Assembly (NCBI RefSeq): GCF_043677095.1
Contig: NZ_JBHLJR010000001.1
Location: forward strand, 806,001 to 870,000
From: Natronococcus roseus
Lineage (GTDB): Archaea; Halobacteriota; Halobacteria; Halobacteriales; Natrialbaceae
DNA: 64,000 nt
Direction: 5' to 3'
Positions 7,383-16,311 of the stretch are shown here, in pieces; the first letter of the stretch is position 1, and the number at the start of each line of letters is the position of its first letter. Made by a program: the position numbers and the translations under genes. Below the pieces are notes generated by a model, which searched no databases, was not told where the DNA came from, and worked only from the letters and a program-made list of their open reading frames with translations.

Positions 7383-8414
7383 ATGAGCGACTCCGCGGAT
7401 CCCGCAACCGGGTCGGGGACGCCCGAGGCTGACGACGGAGGAGCCGACGACACTCCCGCCCAGGTCTCGAGCCCGAACTACCACAGCGAGAACCACACCG
7501 CGGCCCAGACCTGCGGCTGGACGGCGAACGCCCTCCGGGGTGAGGGACGGTGTTACAAGAACGTCTTCTACGGCATCCAGTCCCACCGTTGCATTCAGAT
7601 GACGCCGGTCGTCAAGTGTAACGAGCGCTGCGTCTTCTGCTGGCGCGACCACCGGGGTCACGCCTACGAACTCGGCGACGTCGAGTGGGACGACCCCGAG
7701 GCGGTCGTCGACGCCTCGATCCGCCTCCAGAAGAAGCTGCTGTCGGGCTTTGGCGGCAACGACGACGTCCCCCGCGAGGTGTTCGAGGAGGCGATGGAAC
7801 CCCGTCACGTCGCCATCTCGCTGGACGGCGAGCCGACGCTGTACCCCTACCTGCCGGAACTGCTCGAGGCCTTTCACGACCGGGATATCACCACCTTCCT
7901 CGTCTCGAACGGCACCCGTCCCGAGGTGCTCCGGGAGTGCGATCCGACCCAGCTGTACGTCAGCGTCGACGCCGCCGAGCGCCACACCTTCGACCAGGTG
8001 GTCAAGCCCGTCGAGGACGACGCCTGGAATCGGCTGCTCGAGACGATGGACGTCCTCCGCGAAAAGGACGAAACGCGGACCGTCCTGCGGACGACGCTGG
8101 TCAAGGGCGAGAACATGCACCACCCGGACTGGTACGCCGGCTTCTACCAGCAGGCCGACCCCGATTTCATCGAACTGAAGGCGTACATGCACGTCGGCCA
8201 CTCCCAGGGGCGGCTCGATCGCTCGTCGATGCCCGACCACGAGGAGGTCGTCGACTTCACCGAGCGGGTACGGGAGTACATGCCCGAGTTCACCGAACTA
8301 CGGGGCGTTCCACCCTCGCGCGTGACGCTGCTCGCGAAGGACGAGGAAACGTGGGTGCCCAAACTCGAGCAGGGAAGCGAGTTCTGGGCGCGCGACCCCG
8401 TCACGGGGGATTGA
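7383..8414 (+). CDS. taw1: Wyosine synthase Taw1 (tRNA 4-demethylwyosine synthase, radical SAM)
   Basis: Radical SAM enzyme of 343 aa that condenses a two-carbon unit onto 1-methylguanosine-37 of tRNA-Phe to give the imidazo ring of wyosine derivatives. The radical SAM cluster motif is CNERCVFC (CxxxCxxC). Upstream cysteines (CGWTANA, EGRCYK, SHRC) supply the second iron-sulfur cluster typical of TYW1. Further family signatures include the HVAISLDGEPTLYP segment and LRTTLVKGENMH. There is no flavodoxin domain, as expected for archaeal forms. The start ATG follows an acidic, disordered N-terminus (about 30 residues). Confidence 0.93.
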   Translation: MSDSADPATGSGTPEADDGGADDTPAQVSSPNYHSENHTAAQTCGWTANALRGEGRCYKNVFYGIQSHRCIQMTPVVKCNERCVFCWRDHRGHAYELGDVEWDDPEAVVDASIRLQKKLLSGFGGNDDVPREVFEEAMEPRHVAISLDGEPTLYPYLPELLEAFHDRDITTFLVSNGTRPEVLRECDPTQLYVSVDAAERHTFDQVVKPVEDDAWNRLLETMDVLREKDETRTVLRTTLVKGENMHHPDWYAGFYQQADPDFIELKAYMHVGHSQGRLDRSSMPDHEEVVDFTERVREYMPEFTELRGVPPSRVTLLAKDEETWVPKLEQGSEFWARDPVTGD

Positions 8415-8489
8415 TCGCGCGGGCTTTCCTGCGAGGACGGTCGAAACGGCGAGAACGTTTACGGACCAGGTTTGAGTACTGACACGTGT

Positions 8490-9257
8490 ATGGTCGTTCG
8501 CTCGCTCATCGACGAGGTCGACGATGTCGACTACACCATTACCGTCGTCGGCGACGGCTCGGACCCCTTCGAGACGCTGCTCGTCGACTCTCTCGCCGGC
8601 GGTCCGATCGACGTCGCGTCCGATCCGGTCGACGCCGACGCGACGGGGTTCGCGACCGAAGCGGGGACGGCCGTCCTGCTTGCGGACGGGGTTCCGGTCG
8701 CGACGTCCCCGCTCGAGGAACTGTACGAGTCGGTTCTCGCGGTCAACTCCGATCTGTTCGTGACCGGCAGCCGGGGGCTCGGCGAGATCGACCTGCCGGA
8801 CGTGTTGGCAGGGCTCTCCGACAGCCGGCTCCGGCTGCGGGGATATCCCCTCGCGGACAACGAGAAGCTGCTGTTGATCGTCCTTTCGCGGTATATCGAA
8901 CAGTTCGCCTGGGAAGACGGCGAGGGGACGCTTCGAAGCGCATTCCAGGGGCTGTCGCGGCTCGACGACGAACACGGTACTCGCGAAGTGTACTCGCGGC
9001 TCGCCGACACCGACGTTGACGTTCACGTCTACGGCGTCGCCGACGGAACGACCGCGGATCTCGAGGCGACGGTCCACGCCGGTTCCGATCGGGTCTACCG
9101 CAACTCCTGGTTCGTCGTCTACCGGCCGTCAAGCCCCGGAAACGGGGCGGCGCTGGTCTGTTTCGAGACCGACGCTCGCGTCTGGGAGGGGTTCGTCACG
9201 TTCGACGCGGATCGCGTCGCGAGCGTCGAGGAACGGATCGCGGCCGCGCTCGGGTGA
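8490..9257 (+). CDS. DICT sensory domain protein (255 aa)
   Basis: The C-terminal half (TREVYSRLADTDVDVHVYGV, then RNSWFVVYRP and ALVCFETDARVWEGFVTFD) fits the DICT domain found in haloarchaeal and cyanobacterial signalling proteins, thought to sense light or a small ligand. The N-terminal half repeats a similar alpha/beta pattern. No output domain (kinase, GGDEF, HTH) is attached. I start at the ATG at 8490; a TTG at 8472 would add six residues. It ends 125 nt before ribK and shares its direction. Confidence 0.65.
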   Translation: MVVRSLIDEVDDVDYTITVVGDGSDPFETLLVDSLAGGPIDVASDPVDADATGFATEAGTAVLLADGVPVATSPLEELYESVLAVNSDLFVTGSRGLGEIDLPDVLAGLSDSRLRLRGYPLADNEKLLLIVLSRYIEQFAWEDGEGTLRSAFQGLSRLDDEHGTREVYSRLADTDVDVHVYGVADGTTADLEATVHAGSDRVYRNSWFVVYRPSSPGNGAALVCFETDARVWEGFVTFDADRVASVEERIAAALG

Positions 9258-9382
9258 CCGCTACCGGTGGGCTTTTGCGGCCACCGGACCGAGATCGGAT
9301 GAACCGTCGCGAACGGCATCACAGTTCTGTTACGCATACCACATTCGATACGCTTTTGAGTGCCCCCGCGAATTTCCTAGGT

Positions 9383-10090
9383 ATGTCAGTGTCAGCCGAG
9401 TCCGCTGTCGGCCACGACGAACTCGCCGTTCTCAAGCTGCTCGCGCTCGAGGGCGGGCTCGAGGGTGACGTCAAGATCTCCTGTTCCCGCCTCGCGGACC
9501 GACTCGAGGCGTCGAATCAGACGGCCTCGCGCCGCCTCCAGCGCCTCGAAGCGTCCGACCTGCTCGAGCGAGACACCGTCAGCGATGGCCAGTGGGTCGC
9601 GGTGACCGACGCGGGCGAACGCGCCCTCCACGCCGAGTACGAGGACTACCGTCGCATCTTCGAGGCCGATCCGGAGGTCGAACTCGAGGGCACCGTCACC
9701 AGCGGGATGGGCGAGGGTCGCCACTACATCTCGCTGTCGGGGTACAAACGCCAGTTCGCCGAGCGCCTGGGGTACGAGCCGTTTCCCGGCACCCTGAACG
9801 TCGACCTTCGGGAGGACAGCGTCCGTCGCCGGAGCGCGATGGCCTCCCTCGAGCCGGTGTCGATCGACGGCTGGGAGGACGAGGACCGGACCTACGGTCC
9901 CGCGGTCTGTCACCCTGCGACCGTCGAGAGCGCCGACGGCGGGCGCTACGAAGAGGCGCACATCATCGCGCCCGAACGAACCCACCACGACGAGGACCAG
10001 CTCGAGGTCATCGCCCCCGAGAAGCTCCGCGAAACGCTGGCGCTCGAGGACGGGGATCGCGTGACGGTCACTGTGGGTGATCGCCGATGA
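9383..10090 (+). CDS. ribK: CTP-dependent riboflavin kinase with N-terminal winged helix
   Basis: Residues 1-90 are a winged helix (SRLADRLEASNQTASRRLQRL) and residues about 95-235 are the archaeal riboflavin kinase domain (DUF120) with GTVTSGMGEGRHYIS and PGTLNVDL. Archaeal RibK phosphorylates riboflavin to FMN using CTP. The fused HTH suggests that it also acts as a transcriptional repressor (RbkR-like) of riboflavin genes, as known for such two-domain proteins. The stop overlaps the ribB start by 4 nt (ATGA), linking it to the pathway. Start chosen at the ATG after an AT-rich upstream region. Confidence 0.9.
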   Translation: MSVSAESAVGHDELAVLKLLALEGGLEGDVKISCSRLADRLEASNQTASRRLQRLEASDLLERDTVSDGQWVAVTDAGERALHAEYEDYRRIFEADPEVELEGTVTSGMGEGRHYISLSGYKRQFAERLGYEPFPGTLNVDLREDSVRRRSAMASLEPVSIDGWEDEDRTYGPAVCHPATVESADGGRYEEAHIIAPERTHHDEDQLEVIAPEKLRETLALEDGDRVTVTVGDRR

Positions 10091-10779
10091 CCGGGCGCCA
10101 CGCCAGCGCGAACGCCGGCGCGGGTTCGCAGGCACCGACGGCGTTCGAGCGCGCCCTCGAGTCGCTGCGGGCGGGCGAGCCGGTGCTCGTCCACGACGCG
10201 GCCGACCGCGAGGGCGAGACGGATATCATCTACCACGCGGACGCGGTCACGCCCGACGCCGTCGCCCACATGCGAAACGACGCCGGCGGGCTGGTCTGTG
10301 TCGCGCTCGCTCACGAGGTCGCGGAGGCGTTCGACCTCCCCTTCTACACCGAGGAGATCGATCACCCCGCCGCGGCCGACCACGAACTCGGCTACGACGA
10401 GCGCTCGTCGTTCTCGCTGACAGTCAACCACCGCGACACCTACACCGGGATCACCGACGCCGACCGTTCGCTGACGATCCGAACCCTGGGCGAGGCCGCG
10501 GCCGAACCGTCCGCGACGGAGTTCGCAACCGAGTTCCGCGTCCCCGGTCACGTCCACCTGCTGAAAGCGGCTCCCGACCTGCTCGCCCAGCGAGAGGGTC
10601 ACACCGAACTCGGCCTCGCCCTCGCCGGCGCTGCCGACCTCCCGCCCGCGGTCGTCGTCTGCGAGATGCTAGACGACCAGACCGGCGAGGCGCTCACCCC
10701 CGCCGACGCCCGCGCCTACGCCGACCGCCACGACTACGTCTACCTCGAGGGCCGGGACGTTCTCGAGCGGCTGGCCTGA
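10087..10779 (+). CDS. ribB: 3,4-dihydroxy-2-butanone 4-phosphate synthase
   Basis: RibB converts ribulose 5-phosphate to dihydroxybutanone phosphate plus formate, the four-carbon unit of riboflavin. The active-site signature is DREGETD at residues 39-45, with the later conserved segment HTELGLALAG. At 230 aa it is a stand-alone RibB without the RibA domain. It is translationally coupled to ribK by an ATGA overlap and is the last gene of the pair. Confidence 0.93.
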   Translation: MTGRHASANAGAGSQAPTAFERALESLRAGEPVLVHDAADREGETDIIYHADAVTPDAVAHMRNDAGGLVCVALAHEVAEAFDLPFYTEEIDHPAAADHELGYDERSSFSLTVNHRDTYTGITDADRSLTIRTLGEAAAEPSATEFATEFRVPGHVHLLKAAPDLLAQREGHTELGLALAGAADLPPAVVVCEMLDDQTGEALTPADARAYADRHDYVYLEGRDVLERLA

Positions 10780-10788
10780 TTTCGGTCG

Positions 10789-11139
10789 TCAGTCGCCGTC
10801 GGTTTCGAACCGGGACCGGTCGGCTCCGGGACCGCTTCGATACACCGCATAAAGGATGAGCACGGCGATCGAGACGTCGACCCCGTGCTCGACCAGGTGG
10901 TGGACCGTCATCGGAACGAGCCCGAAGACGGTCCCCAGTCCGACGATCGAGCGGGTGACGAGTAGTCCGAGCGCGATCGTAACCAGCAGATACCGCGTCG
11001 ACCGCCGCCGGGAGTAGGCGACGACTCCGATACAGAACAGCACCGCCGTTCCGACGACCGCGAGTACGATAATGGCGAGCAGGACGGGCGTCAACTGGGG
11101 GTCCACCCACTCGACGTTGAACGGGTTCGTGTGCTGCAT
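10789..11139 (-). CDS. Small haloarchaeal membrane protein divergent from a regulator
   Basis: The 116-aa protein has a polar N-terminus (MQHTNPFNVEWVDPQ) and three to four hydrophobic segments (about 17-41, 48-66, 68-80 and 85-101), ending in a charged tail. An extracellular N-terminus containing His and a His pair in a membrane loop (MTVHHLVEHG) could bind metal. It is transcribed divergently from the winged-helix regulator at 11281, which is a common arrangement for a regulator and its target, and sits beside two metal-handling genes. No family name can be given with certainty. Confidence 0.6.
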   Translation of the reverse strand: MQHTNPFNVEWVDPQLTPVLLAIIVLAVVGTAVLFCIGVVAYSRRRSTRYLLVTIALGLLVTRSIVGLGTVFGLVPMTVHHLVEHGVDVSIAVLILYAVYRSGPGADRSRFETDGD

Positions 11140-11280
11140 CTCCGTTGGTAGACGTCGAGCGGAGAGCTACCTATGTGCTTCGATCAAAAAACAGGGTTAT
11201 AGTCGTCCGGAACGGAGCGCCGGTACGAACCGCGGACGACGAAGCGAGAGTCGACACCGTCGCCGTCCGCTCTACTCACA

Positions 11281-11808
11281 ATGACAGAGACGAGACGACA
11301 GATCAGAGCGCACGTCCACGCCAACGCCGGGATCCACTTCAATGAACTCGTCAGGGAGTCGTCGTTCGCACCGGGCCAGATCCAGTATCACGTCCGCCGA
11401 TTGATCGACGACGGCGAACTCGTTCGCGGGGAGTTCTACGGTCGAACGCACTACTACCCGCCGGAGTACGACGAACGCGAACGGGCGATGCTGGCGCTGT
11501 TCCGGCGTGAAACTGCCCGTGAGATCGTCGTTCACCTGATCGAACACGAGCCGACGGGACCGAGTGGGGTCGCCGACGCGCTCGGGATCGCCCGGAGCAC
11601 GCTCGAGTACCACCTCGAGCGACTCGTTGAACAGGGGGTCGTCGAGAAGACCTACGACGAGCGCAACCGTGTCGTCCTCCGGATCGCGAACCGCGAACGC
11701 ACCGCGGAGTTGCTGTCGACGGTCGAACCGACGGTTCCGGACCGCCTGCTGGACCGGTTCACCCGCCTCGTCGACGACCTGCTCGAGGGCGGGCCGGGCT
11801 CGAGGTAG
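11281..11808 (+). CDS. Double winged-helix transcriptional regulator
   Basis: Two winged-helix modules lie in tandem: residues about 5-65 (IHFNELVRESSFAPGQIQYHVRRL) and about 75-145 (GPSGVADALGIARSTLEYHLERLVEQGVV). Both have the Q/E-YHxxRL recognition-helix pattern of haloarchaeal ArsR/MarR-like regulators. There is no ligand-binding domain or obvious metal-binding Cys pair. It is divergent from the small membrane protein and upstream of the metal-linked lipoprotein and CopCD genes, so it likely controls one or both sides; this is inferred from position. Confidence 0.8.
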   Translation: MTETRRQIRAHVHANAGIHFNELVRESSFAPGQIQYHVRRLIDDGELVRGEFYGRTHYYPPEYDERERAMLALFRRETAREIVVHLIEHEPTGPSGVADALGIARSTLEYHLERLVEQGVVEKTYDERNRVVLRIANRERTAELLSTVEPTVPDRLLDRFTRLVDDLLEGGPGSR

Positions 11809-11875
11809 CGCCGAGCGTCGACCGCCCGGTCTCGATCACTCGGGGACGAGAGGTGCATCTCCCTCCTGTGACTGG

Positions 11876-11915
11876 TAATTTCGAGAGTCGTACCCTAATT
11901 TCGACGATCGCACCA
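11876..11915 (+). promoter_or_regulatory. Tandem 20-bp direct repeat upstream of the His-rich lipoprotein gene
   Basis: TAATTTCGA occurs at 11876-11884 and again at 11896-11904, exactly 20 bp apart, and the following 11 bases are also similar, so that two 20-bp units match at 15 of 20 positions. A spacing of two helical turns puts both copies on one DNA face. They end about 35 nt before the ATG at 11950 and so overlap the expected promoter. They look like an operator for the neighbouring regulator; no experimental support is visible. Confidence 0.45.
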
Positions 11916-11949
11916 GAAGGAACGTAGTCGATCGGGAGTAGAATCGAGT

Positions 11950-13206
11950 ATGGACCGTTCGGTCAAGCGACGGCGTTTCGTACAGGTAGCTGGAAGCGGA
12001 CTCGTCGTCAGCATCGCGGGCTGTGCCGGTGAGGATGGCGACGACGACGCTGCCAACGGCGATGACACCGCTGACGACGGCGACGACCACGATCACAACG
12101 GCGACGACGAGGAGTCGGAGACCGACGGCGAGGGGCTGATCTATGCCTTCGCGCCGAACACGATCGCGGTCATCGATCCCGAGAACGGCGAGGTCGTCGA
12201 CGAGATCACCGACGGGCTTGAGGACGAAGCGTGGGGTGATCCCCGCATCACGGCCGACTACGACGAGATCTACGTCATTAGGGAGTCACCCTCCCAGGTA
12301 CTCGTCATCGACACCGCGGCCCACGAGATCGTCGACGAGGTCGACATCGGGCCGGACGGGACCCACATGTACCATCCCAACGACGACGAGATGTGGGCTC
12401 ACAGCGACGAGGAGGGGACGTTCTACGTCATCGACACCGACTCCCACGAGGTGACCGAGATCGTCGACTCCGGCCTCGAGGAGGAGGGCCACGGCAAACT
12501 GCTCTACCACGAGGACCTGGGGTCGATGGGCTACGCGACGAACGTCAACGACCCCGCGGCGCTGATCATCGACCTCGAGGCGTACGAGCGAACCGACTAC
12601 ATCGAACTCGAGAACGAGGAGGAGGGGACCCACTACAAGGCCTACGCCCCCGAGACCGGACTGGCGTACTTCGAACACGGCGACGAGACCGCCGTCGTCG
12701 ACACCGAGAGCGACGAGGTCGTCGAGTACCTCGACTTCTCGGGCGGGATGTATCTCTCCCCGGACGAGGAGGTCCTGGGCGCTCTCGACGGCGACAGCAT
12801 TCGGTTTCTCGACGCGACCAGCGAGGACAGCGAGGAGCTCGCGGTCGTCGAGGTCGACGAGGGGCCAGACGCGCTCCGGTACCACGAGAGCGAGGACGGG
12901 ACGCTGTACGCCTACACCGCACACACCCAGACCGACGAGGCGTCGGTTATCGACGTCGAGGCCGGCGAGATCGTCGAGACCCTCGAGATCGGCGATATCG
13001 TTCGCCCCGATGATGCGCCGTTCCTCCACCGAACCGGCGTCGCCGGCGGCGACTACTTCGTCAGCCCCGCGGACGCCGACGGAATCGTCGCGATCGTCGA
13101 CATAGACGCACAGGAGCTCGTCGACCACGTCGAGGTCGAGGAGGGGGTCGACACGGTCCAGTACGTCGGCGACTCGGGTACCGGCTACACCGGAGCGCTC
13201 CGTTAA
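11950..13206 (+). CDS. Tat lipoprotein with His/Asp-rich linker and beta-propeller; possible metallochaperone
   Basis: The N-terminus has a Tat motif (KRRRFVQVAG) and lipobox AGC, followed by a 40-residue Asp/His/Gly-rich linker (DDHDHNGDD). The rest (about 350 aa) is a YncE-like propeller with repeated blades such as VLVIDTAAHEIVDEVDIG and FYVIDTDSHEVTEIVDSG. Conserved His residues recur at the blade edges (GTHMYH, EGHGKLLYH, GTHYKAY, LRYHES). A flexible His-rich N-terminus on a propeller resembles the zinc chaperone AztD. The CopC-CopD gene starts 3 nt after its stop, so both are one operon and act outside the membrane. Metal identity is inferred only. Confidence 0.7.
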   Translation: MDRSVKRRRFVQVAGSGLVVSIAGCAGEDGDDDAANGDDTADDGDDHDHNGDDEESETDGEGLIYAFAPNTIAVIDPENGEVVDEITDGLEDEAWGDPRITADYDEIYVIRESPSQVLVIDTAAHEIVDEVDIGPDGTHMYHPNDDEMWAHSDEEGTFYVIDTDSHEVTEIVDSGLEEEGHGKLLYHEDLGSMGYATNVNDPAALIIDLEAYERTDYIELENEEEGTHYKAYAPETGLAYFEHGDETAVVDTESDEVVEYLDFSGGMYLSPDEEVLGALDGDSIRFLDATSEDSEELAVVEVDEGPDALRYHESEDGTLYAYTAHTQTDEASVIDVEAGEIVETLEIGDIVRPDDAPFLHRTGVAGGDYFVSPADADGIVAIVDIDAQELVDHVEVEEGVDTVQYVGDSGTGYTGALR

Positions 13207-13209
13207 CCG

Positions 13210-15258
13210 ATGCTCTCGGACTCGTCGCTCGTCGGCCGCGGCTCGCGAACGCAAAAATCGCTCCTCGCGGCGGTACTGGCGTGTCTCGTCGTTGCGGGCC
13301 TCGCGACCGCCCTCGTCGCGACCCCGGTCGCCGCCCACGCCTACCTCAGCGAGACGGATCCGGCGAACGGCGAGCAGGTCGACGACGTACCCGACGAAGT
13401 TACGCTGACCTTCTCGGGCGACGGCGTCGTCAACGCCGATATCTCCGTCGAGGATCCGGACGGTGAGGTCGTCAGCGGGGAGCCCGAGATCGATCCCGAC
13501 GATACCCAGATCGTCCGCGTCCCGATAGACGATGCCGACGGCGAGGACGGTATGTACAGCGTCGACTGGGAGGTGCTGGCCGACGACGGCCACACCACGT
13601 CGGGCTCGTTCTTCTTCGCCGTCGGCGACGAACCGCTCGACCGCGACGCGGTGCTCGAGTCACACGAGGAGGACGAGACCGACGAGTCGATCTCGCCGAT
13701 CGAAGCGGGCTCGAAGGGGCTGTTGCTCGTCGGAATCGTCGGCCTGGTCGGGATTCCGGCGACGGCCGCCGTCGCTGCCGGACCCGTTTTCGCTCGAGCC
13801 ACCGGCGATCGGCGGGCCCCCCTCGACCGACGAATCGGCCGACTGCTCGTCGGCGCCGCGCTCCTCTCCCTCGCGAGCGCACTCGTACTCGGGCTCGCCC
13901 GGAGCACGAACCTGGGCCCGCTCTCTGTCGACACCGTCTCGCAGTTCGTCGAGACGCCGCTCGGGCAGGCCTGGCTCGCACAGCTCGCCGTGGCGGCGCT
14001 CGTCACCGCGGTCGTCGTCCGGCGGAGCCGAGGCGGTGCCCGTCGGCCCGCGCTCGTCGCCACGTTCGTCGGAGCGCTCGCCCTCGCGGGAACGGTCGCC
14101 TGGACGAGCCACTCGGCGACGGCGATCGATCGGCTTCAGGGGACGATCGTCGACTTCGTTCACGTCGTCGGTGCCGGGCTCTGGATCGGTGGGCTGGCGG
14201 TGCTCGCCCTCGCCGTCGTTCCGACGGCCCGGGAGGCCGCAGTCGGCGACCGAACCACGCTCGTCGCCGACACGATCCGGCGGTTCTCGATCCTCGCACT
14301 GGGCGGTGTCACCCTCGTCGTGGCAACGGGGTTCGTCCTCGCCTCCTGGCACGTTCCCGAAGCGGACGGCCTCACCGACACCACGTACGGGCTGACCCTC
14401 GTGGCGAAGCTGGCGCTGATCGCGCTCGCTCTCGGACTGGGCGGTGCGACGCGGTTCGTCCTTCTGGGTCGGCTCGAGCCGTCGGGCGCTGCCGATGCGT
14501 CGGCCCCCTCGCGGCCGACGAGCACGGACGGTGGCTCCGCTTCGGAGGACGGCCGACTGCGGACGATCGTTCGAGCGATCCGACTCGAGCTGGCCGTCCT
14601 CGTCGCCGTCCTCCTGCTGTCGGGGCTGCTCACGTCGGCGCCGACGGCCGCCGTCACCGAGGGGGACGAACTCGTCGAATCGACGATCGAGCGCGAGTAC
14701 GACGACGGTCTCCTCGAGATCGGCGCGTTCCCGGCCGCGGAGGAGGCCGACGGGGACGACTACTTCGTCCTCGAGGCCGACGAGCCGATCGTCTTCGAGG
14801 TCGCGTTCCTCGACGGCGACGGCGAGCCGATGAGTTCGGACCAGGCCGTTCGGTTGCTCGCGAGCAGCGAGGACGGGACCGAAACCGAGGTCGAACTCGA
14901 GGAGACCGACGACGGCGCGTACGCCACGGTCCAGCCCCTCGCCGACGACGGCCGCTGGGAGCTGCGGGTGACCGGCGCGCCCGAGGGCTCGTACGTGAGC
15001 GAGTGGATCGACGTGATCGACGTCTCACCCGACGGTCACGGGGACCACGACCACGGAGACGACGACCACGATCACGACAGCGACGACAGTCACGACCACG
15101 GGGACGACGCCCACGACCACGAGGACGACCATGATCACGACGGCGAGAGCGACGACTCGGCGTTCGCCGTCTTCCTCCAGTTCGGCGCCGTCGCGGTCGC
15201 CGTCGTCGGAACGGTTGCAGTCGCCGTCGAAACCCTCCGGGTTCGCGACCGCGACTAA
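13210..15258 (+). CDS. CopC-CopD fusion, copper uptake/resistance protein with His-rich tail
   Basis: After a signal peptide ending at VAAHAYL, residues about 38-140 form a CopC domain (HAYLSETDPANGEQV, then DDGHTTSGSFFFAVG) in which the mature N-terminal His is a copper ligand in this family. A CopD membrane domain with about eight helices covers residues 165-480, including a His-containing helix (FVHVVGAGLWIGGLAVL). Next comes an extracellular beta domain and a striking His/Asp stretch (about residues 595-640, with repeated DHDH), then a last membrane helix. It imports or binds copper outside the cytoplasmic membrane. Length 682 aa; coupled to the His-rich lipoprotein upstream. Confidence 0.88.
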   Translation: MLSDSSLVGRGSRTQKSLLAAVLACLVVAGLATALVATPVAAHAYLSETDPANGEQVDDVPDEVTLTFSGDGVVNADISVEDPDGEVVSGEPEIDPDDTQIVRVPIDDADGEDGMYSVDWEVLADDGHTTSGSFFFAVGDEPLDRDAVLESHEEDETDESISPIEAGSKGLLLVGIVGLVGIPATAAVAAGPVFARATGDRRAPLDRRIGRLLVGAALLSLASALVLGLARSTNLGPLSVDTVSQFVETPLGQAWLAQLAVAALVTAVVVRRSRGGARRPALVATFVGALALAGTVAWTSHSATAIDRLQGTIVDFVHVVGAGLWIGGLAVLALAVVPTAREAAVGDRTTLVADTIRRFSILALGGVTLVVATGFVLASWHVPEADGLTDTTYGLTLVAKLALIALALGLGGATRFVLLGRLEPSGAADASAPSRPTSTDGGSASEDGRLRTIVRAIRLELAVLVAVLLLSGLLTSAPTAAVTEGDELVESTIEREYDDGLLEIGAFPAAEEADGDDYFVLEADEPIVFEVAFLDGDGEPMSSDQAVRLLASSEDGTETEVELEETDDGAYATVQPLADDGRWELRVTGAPEGSYVSEWIDVIDVSPDGHGDHDHGDDDHDHDSDDSHDHGDDAHDHEDDHDHDGESDDSAFAVFLQFGAVAVAVVGTVAVAVETLRVRDRD

Positions 15259-15331
15259 TCGCTCGAGGGGACTCTCTTTCGGCTTCCCGAATAGCGAACA
15301 CTTAGTATCGTGGTCTTCAACACCTACGATC

Positions 15332-16261
15332 ATGGGATTCGACGAGATGGACGTCGACACGATCTGGATGGACGGTGAGTTCGTCGACTGGGACGACGCG
15401 CAGATTCACGTCCTGACACACGGACTCCACTACGGCACGGGGATCTTCGAGGGGGCGCGCTGTTACGACACCGAGGAGGGGCCCGCCATCTTCCGCTGGG
15501 AGGAGCACCTCGAGCGGCTGTACCAGTCCGCCAAACCCTACGAGATGGAGATCGACCACGATATCGAGGAGCTGACCGAGGCGACCCTCGAGCTCATTCA
15601 ACGCCAGGATCTCGCCTCCTGTTACATCCGCCCGATCGCCTTCTACGGCTACGACACCCTCGGCGTGGGGCCGGGTGACTGCCCGACGCGGATCGCGATC
15701 GCCGCCTGGCCGTGGGGGGCCTACCTCGGCGAGGACGCCCTCGAGAACGGGATCGAGGTGATGGTCTCCTCGTGGCGGAAACACGCCTCGAGCCAGATCC
15801 CGACGAACGCGAAGACGACGGGACTGTACGTCAACAGCCTGCTCGCCGGCGAGGAGGCTCGACGCAACGGGTACGCCGAAGCGATCGTGCTGAACAAGGA
15901 AGGCGACGTCGCCGAGGGGCCCGGCGAGAACATCTTCATGGTCCGGGACGGCGAGATCTACACGCCCGGGCTCTCGGAGTCGATCCTCGACGGCATCACC
16001 CGTCGAACCGTGATCACGCTCGCGGAGGATCTGGGCTACACCGTCCACGACAGGGCCTCGATCTCGCGAGGCGAGCTCAACACCGCCGACGAGCTGTTCT
16101 TCACGGGCTCGGCGGCGGAAGTGACCCCCATCCGAAAGGTCGACAACGTCGTCATCGGCGACGGCGACCGCGGTCCGGTCACCGAGGACATCCAGTCGAA
16201 GTTCTTCGAGGTCGTCGAGCGTCGCACGGACGAGTACGACGAGTGGTTCACCTACGTCTAG
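15332..16261 (+). CDS. ilvE: Branched-chain amino acid aminotransferase
   Basis: Fold-type IV PLP enzyme of 309 aa that transfers amino groups between branched-chain amino acids and 2-oxoglutarate. Seen: HVLTHGLHYGTGIFEGARCY near the N-terminus, the PLP lysine in NAKTTGLYVNSLLA, EAIVLNKEGDVAEGPGENIF and ELFFTGSAAEVTPI, all hallmarks of IlvE rather than DAAT or PabC. The ATG lies about 25 nt after TTAGTATC, a plausible TATA box, suggesting a leaderless message. Isolated from other ilv/leu genes in this window. Confidence 0.93.
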   Translation: MGFDEMDVDTIWMDGEFVDWDDAQIHVLTHGLHYGTGIFEGARCYDTEEGPAIFRWEEHLERLYQSAKPYEMEIDHDIEELTEATLELIQRQDLASCYIRPIAFYGYDTLGVGPGDCPTRIAIAAWPWGAYLGEDALENGIEVMVSSWRKHASSQIPTNAKTTGLYVNSLLAGEEARRNGYAEAIVLNKEGDVAEGPGENIFMVRDGEIYTPGLSESILDGITRRTVITLAEDLGYTVHDRASISRGELNTADELFFTGSAAEVTPIRKVDNVVIGDGDRGPVTEDIQSKFFEVVERRTDEYDEWFTYV

Positions 16262-16311
16262 CTACCCCTTGCTAGGTCGCCGCTCGAGCGACCGTTCCTT
16301 CCACTCTCGAC

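Noticed and set aside
15025..15360. Minus-strand frame with repeated Val residues opposite the CopCD tail
   Set aside because: It is the antisense of the His/Asp repeat region, which gives Val-rich sequence.
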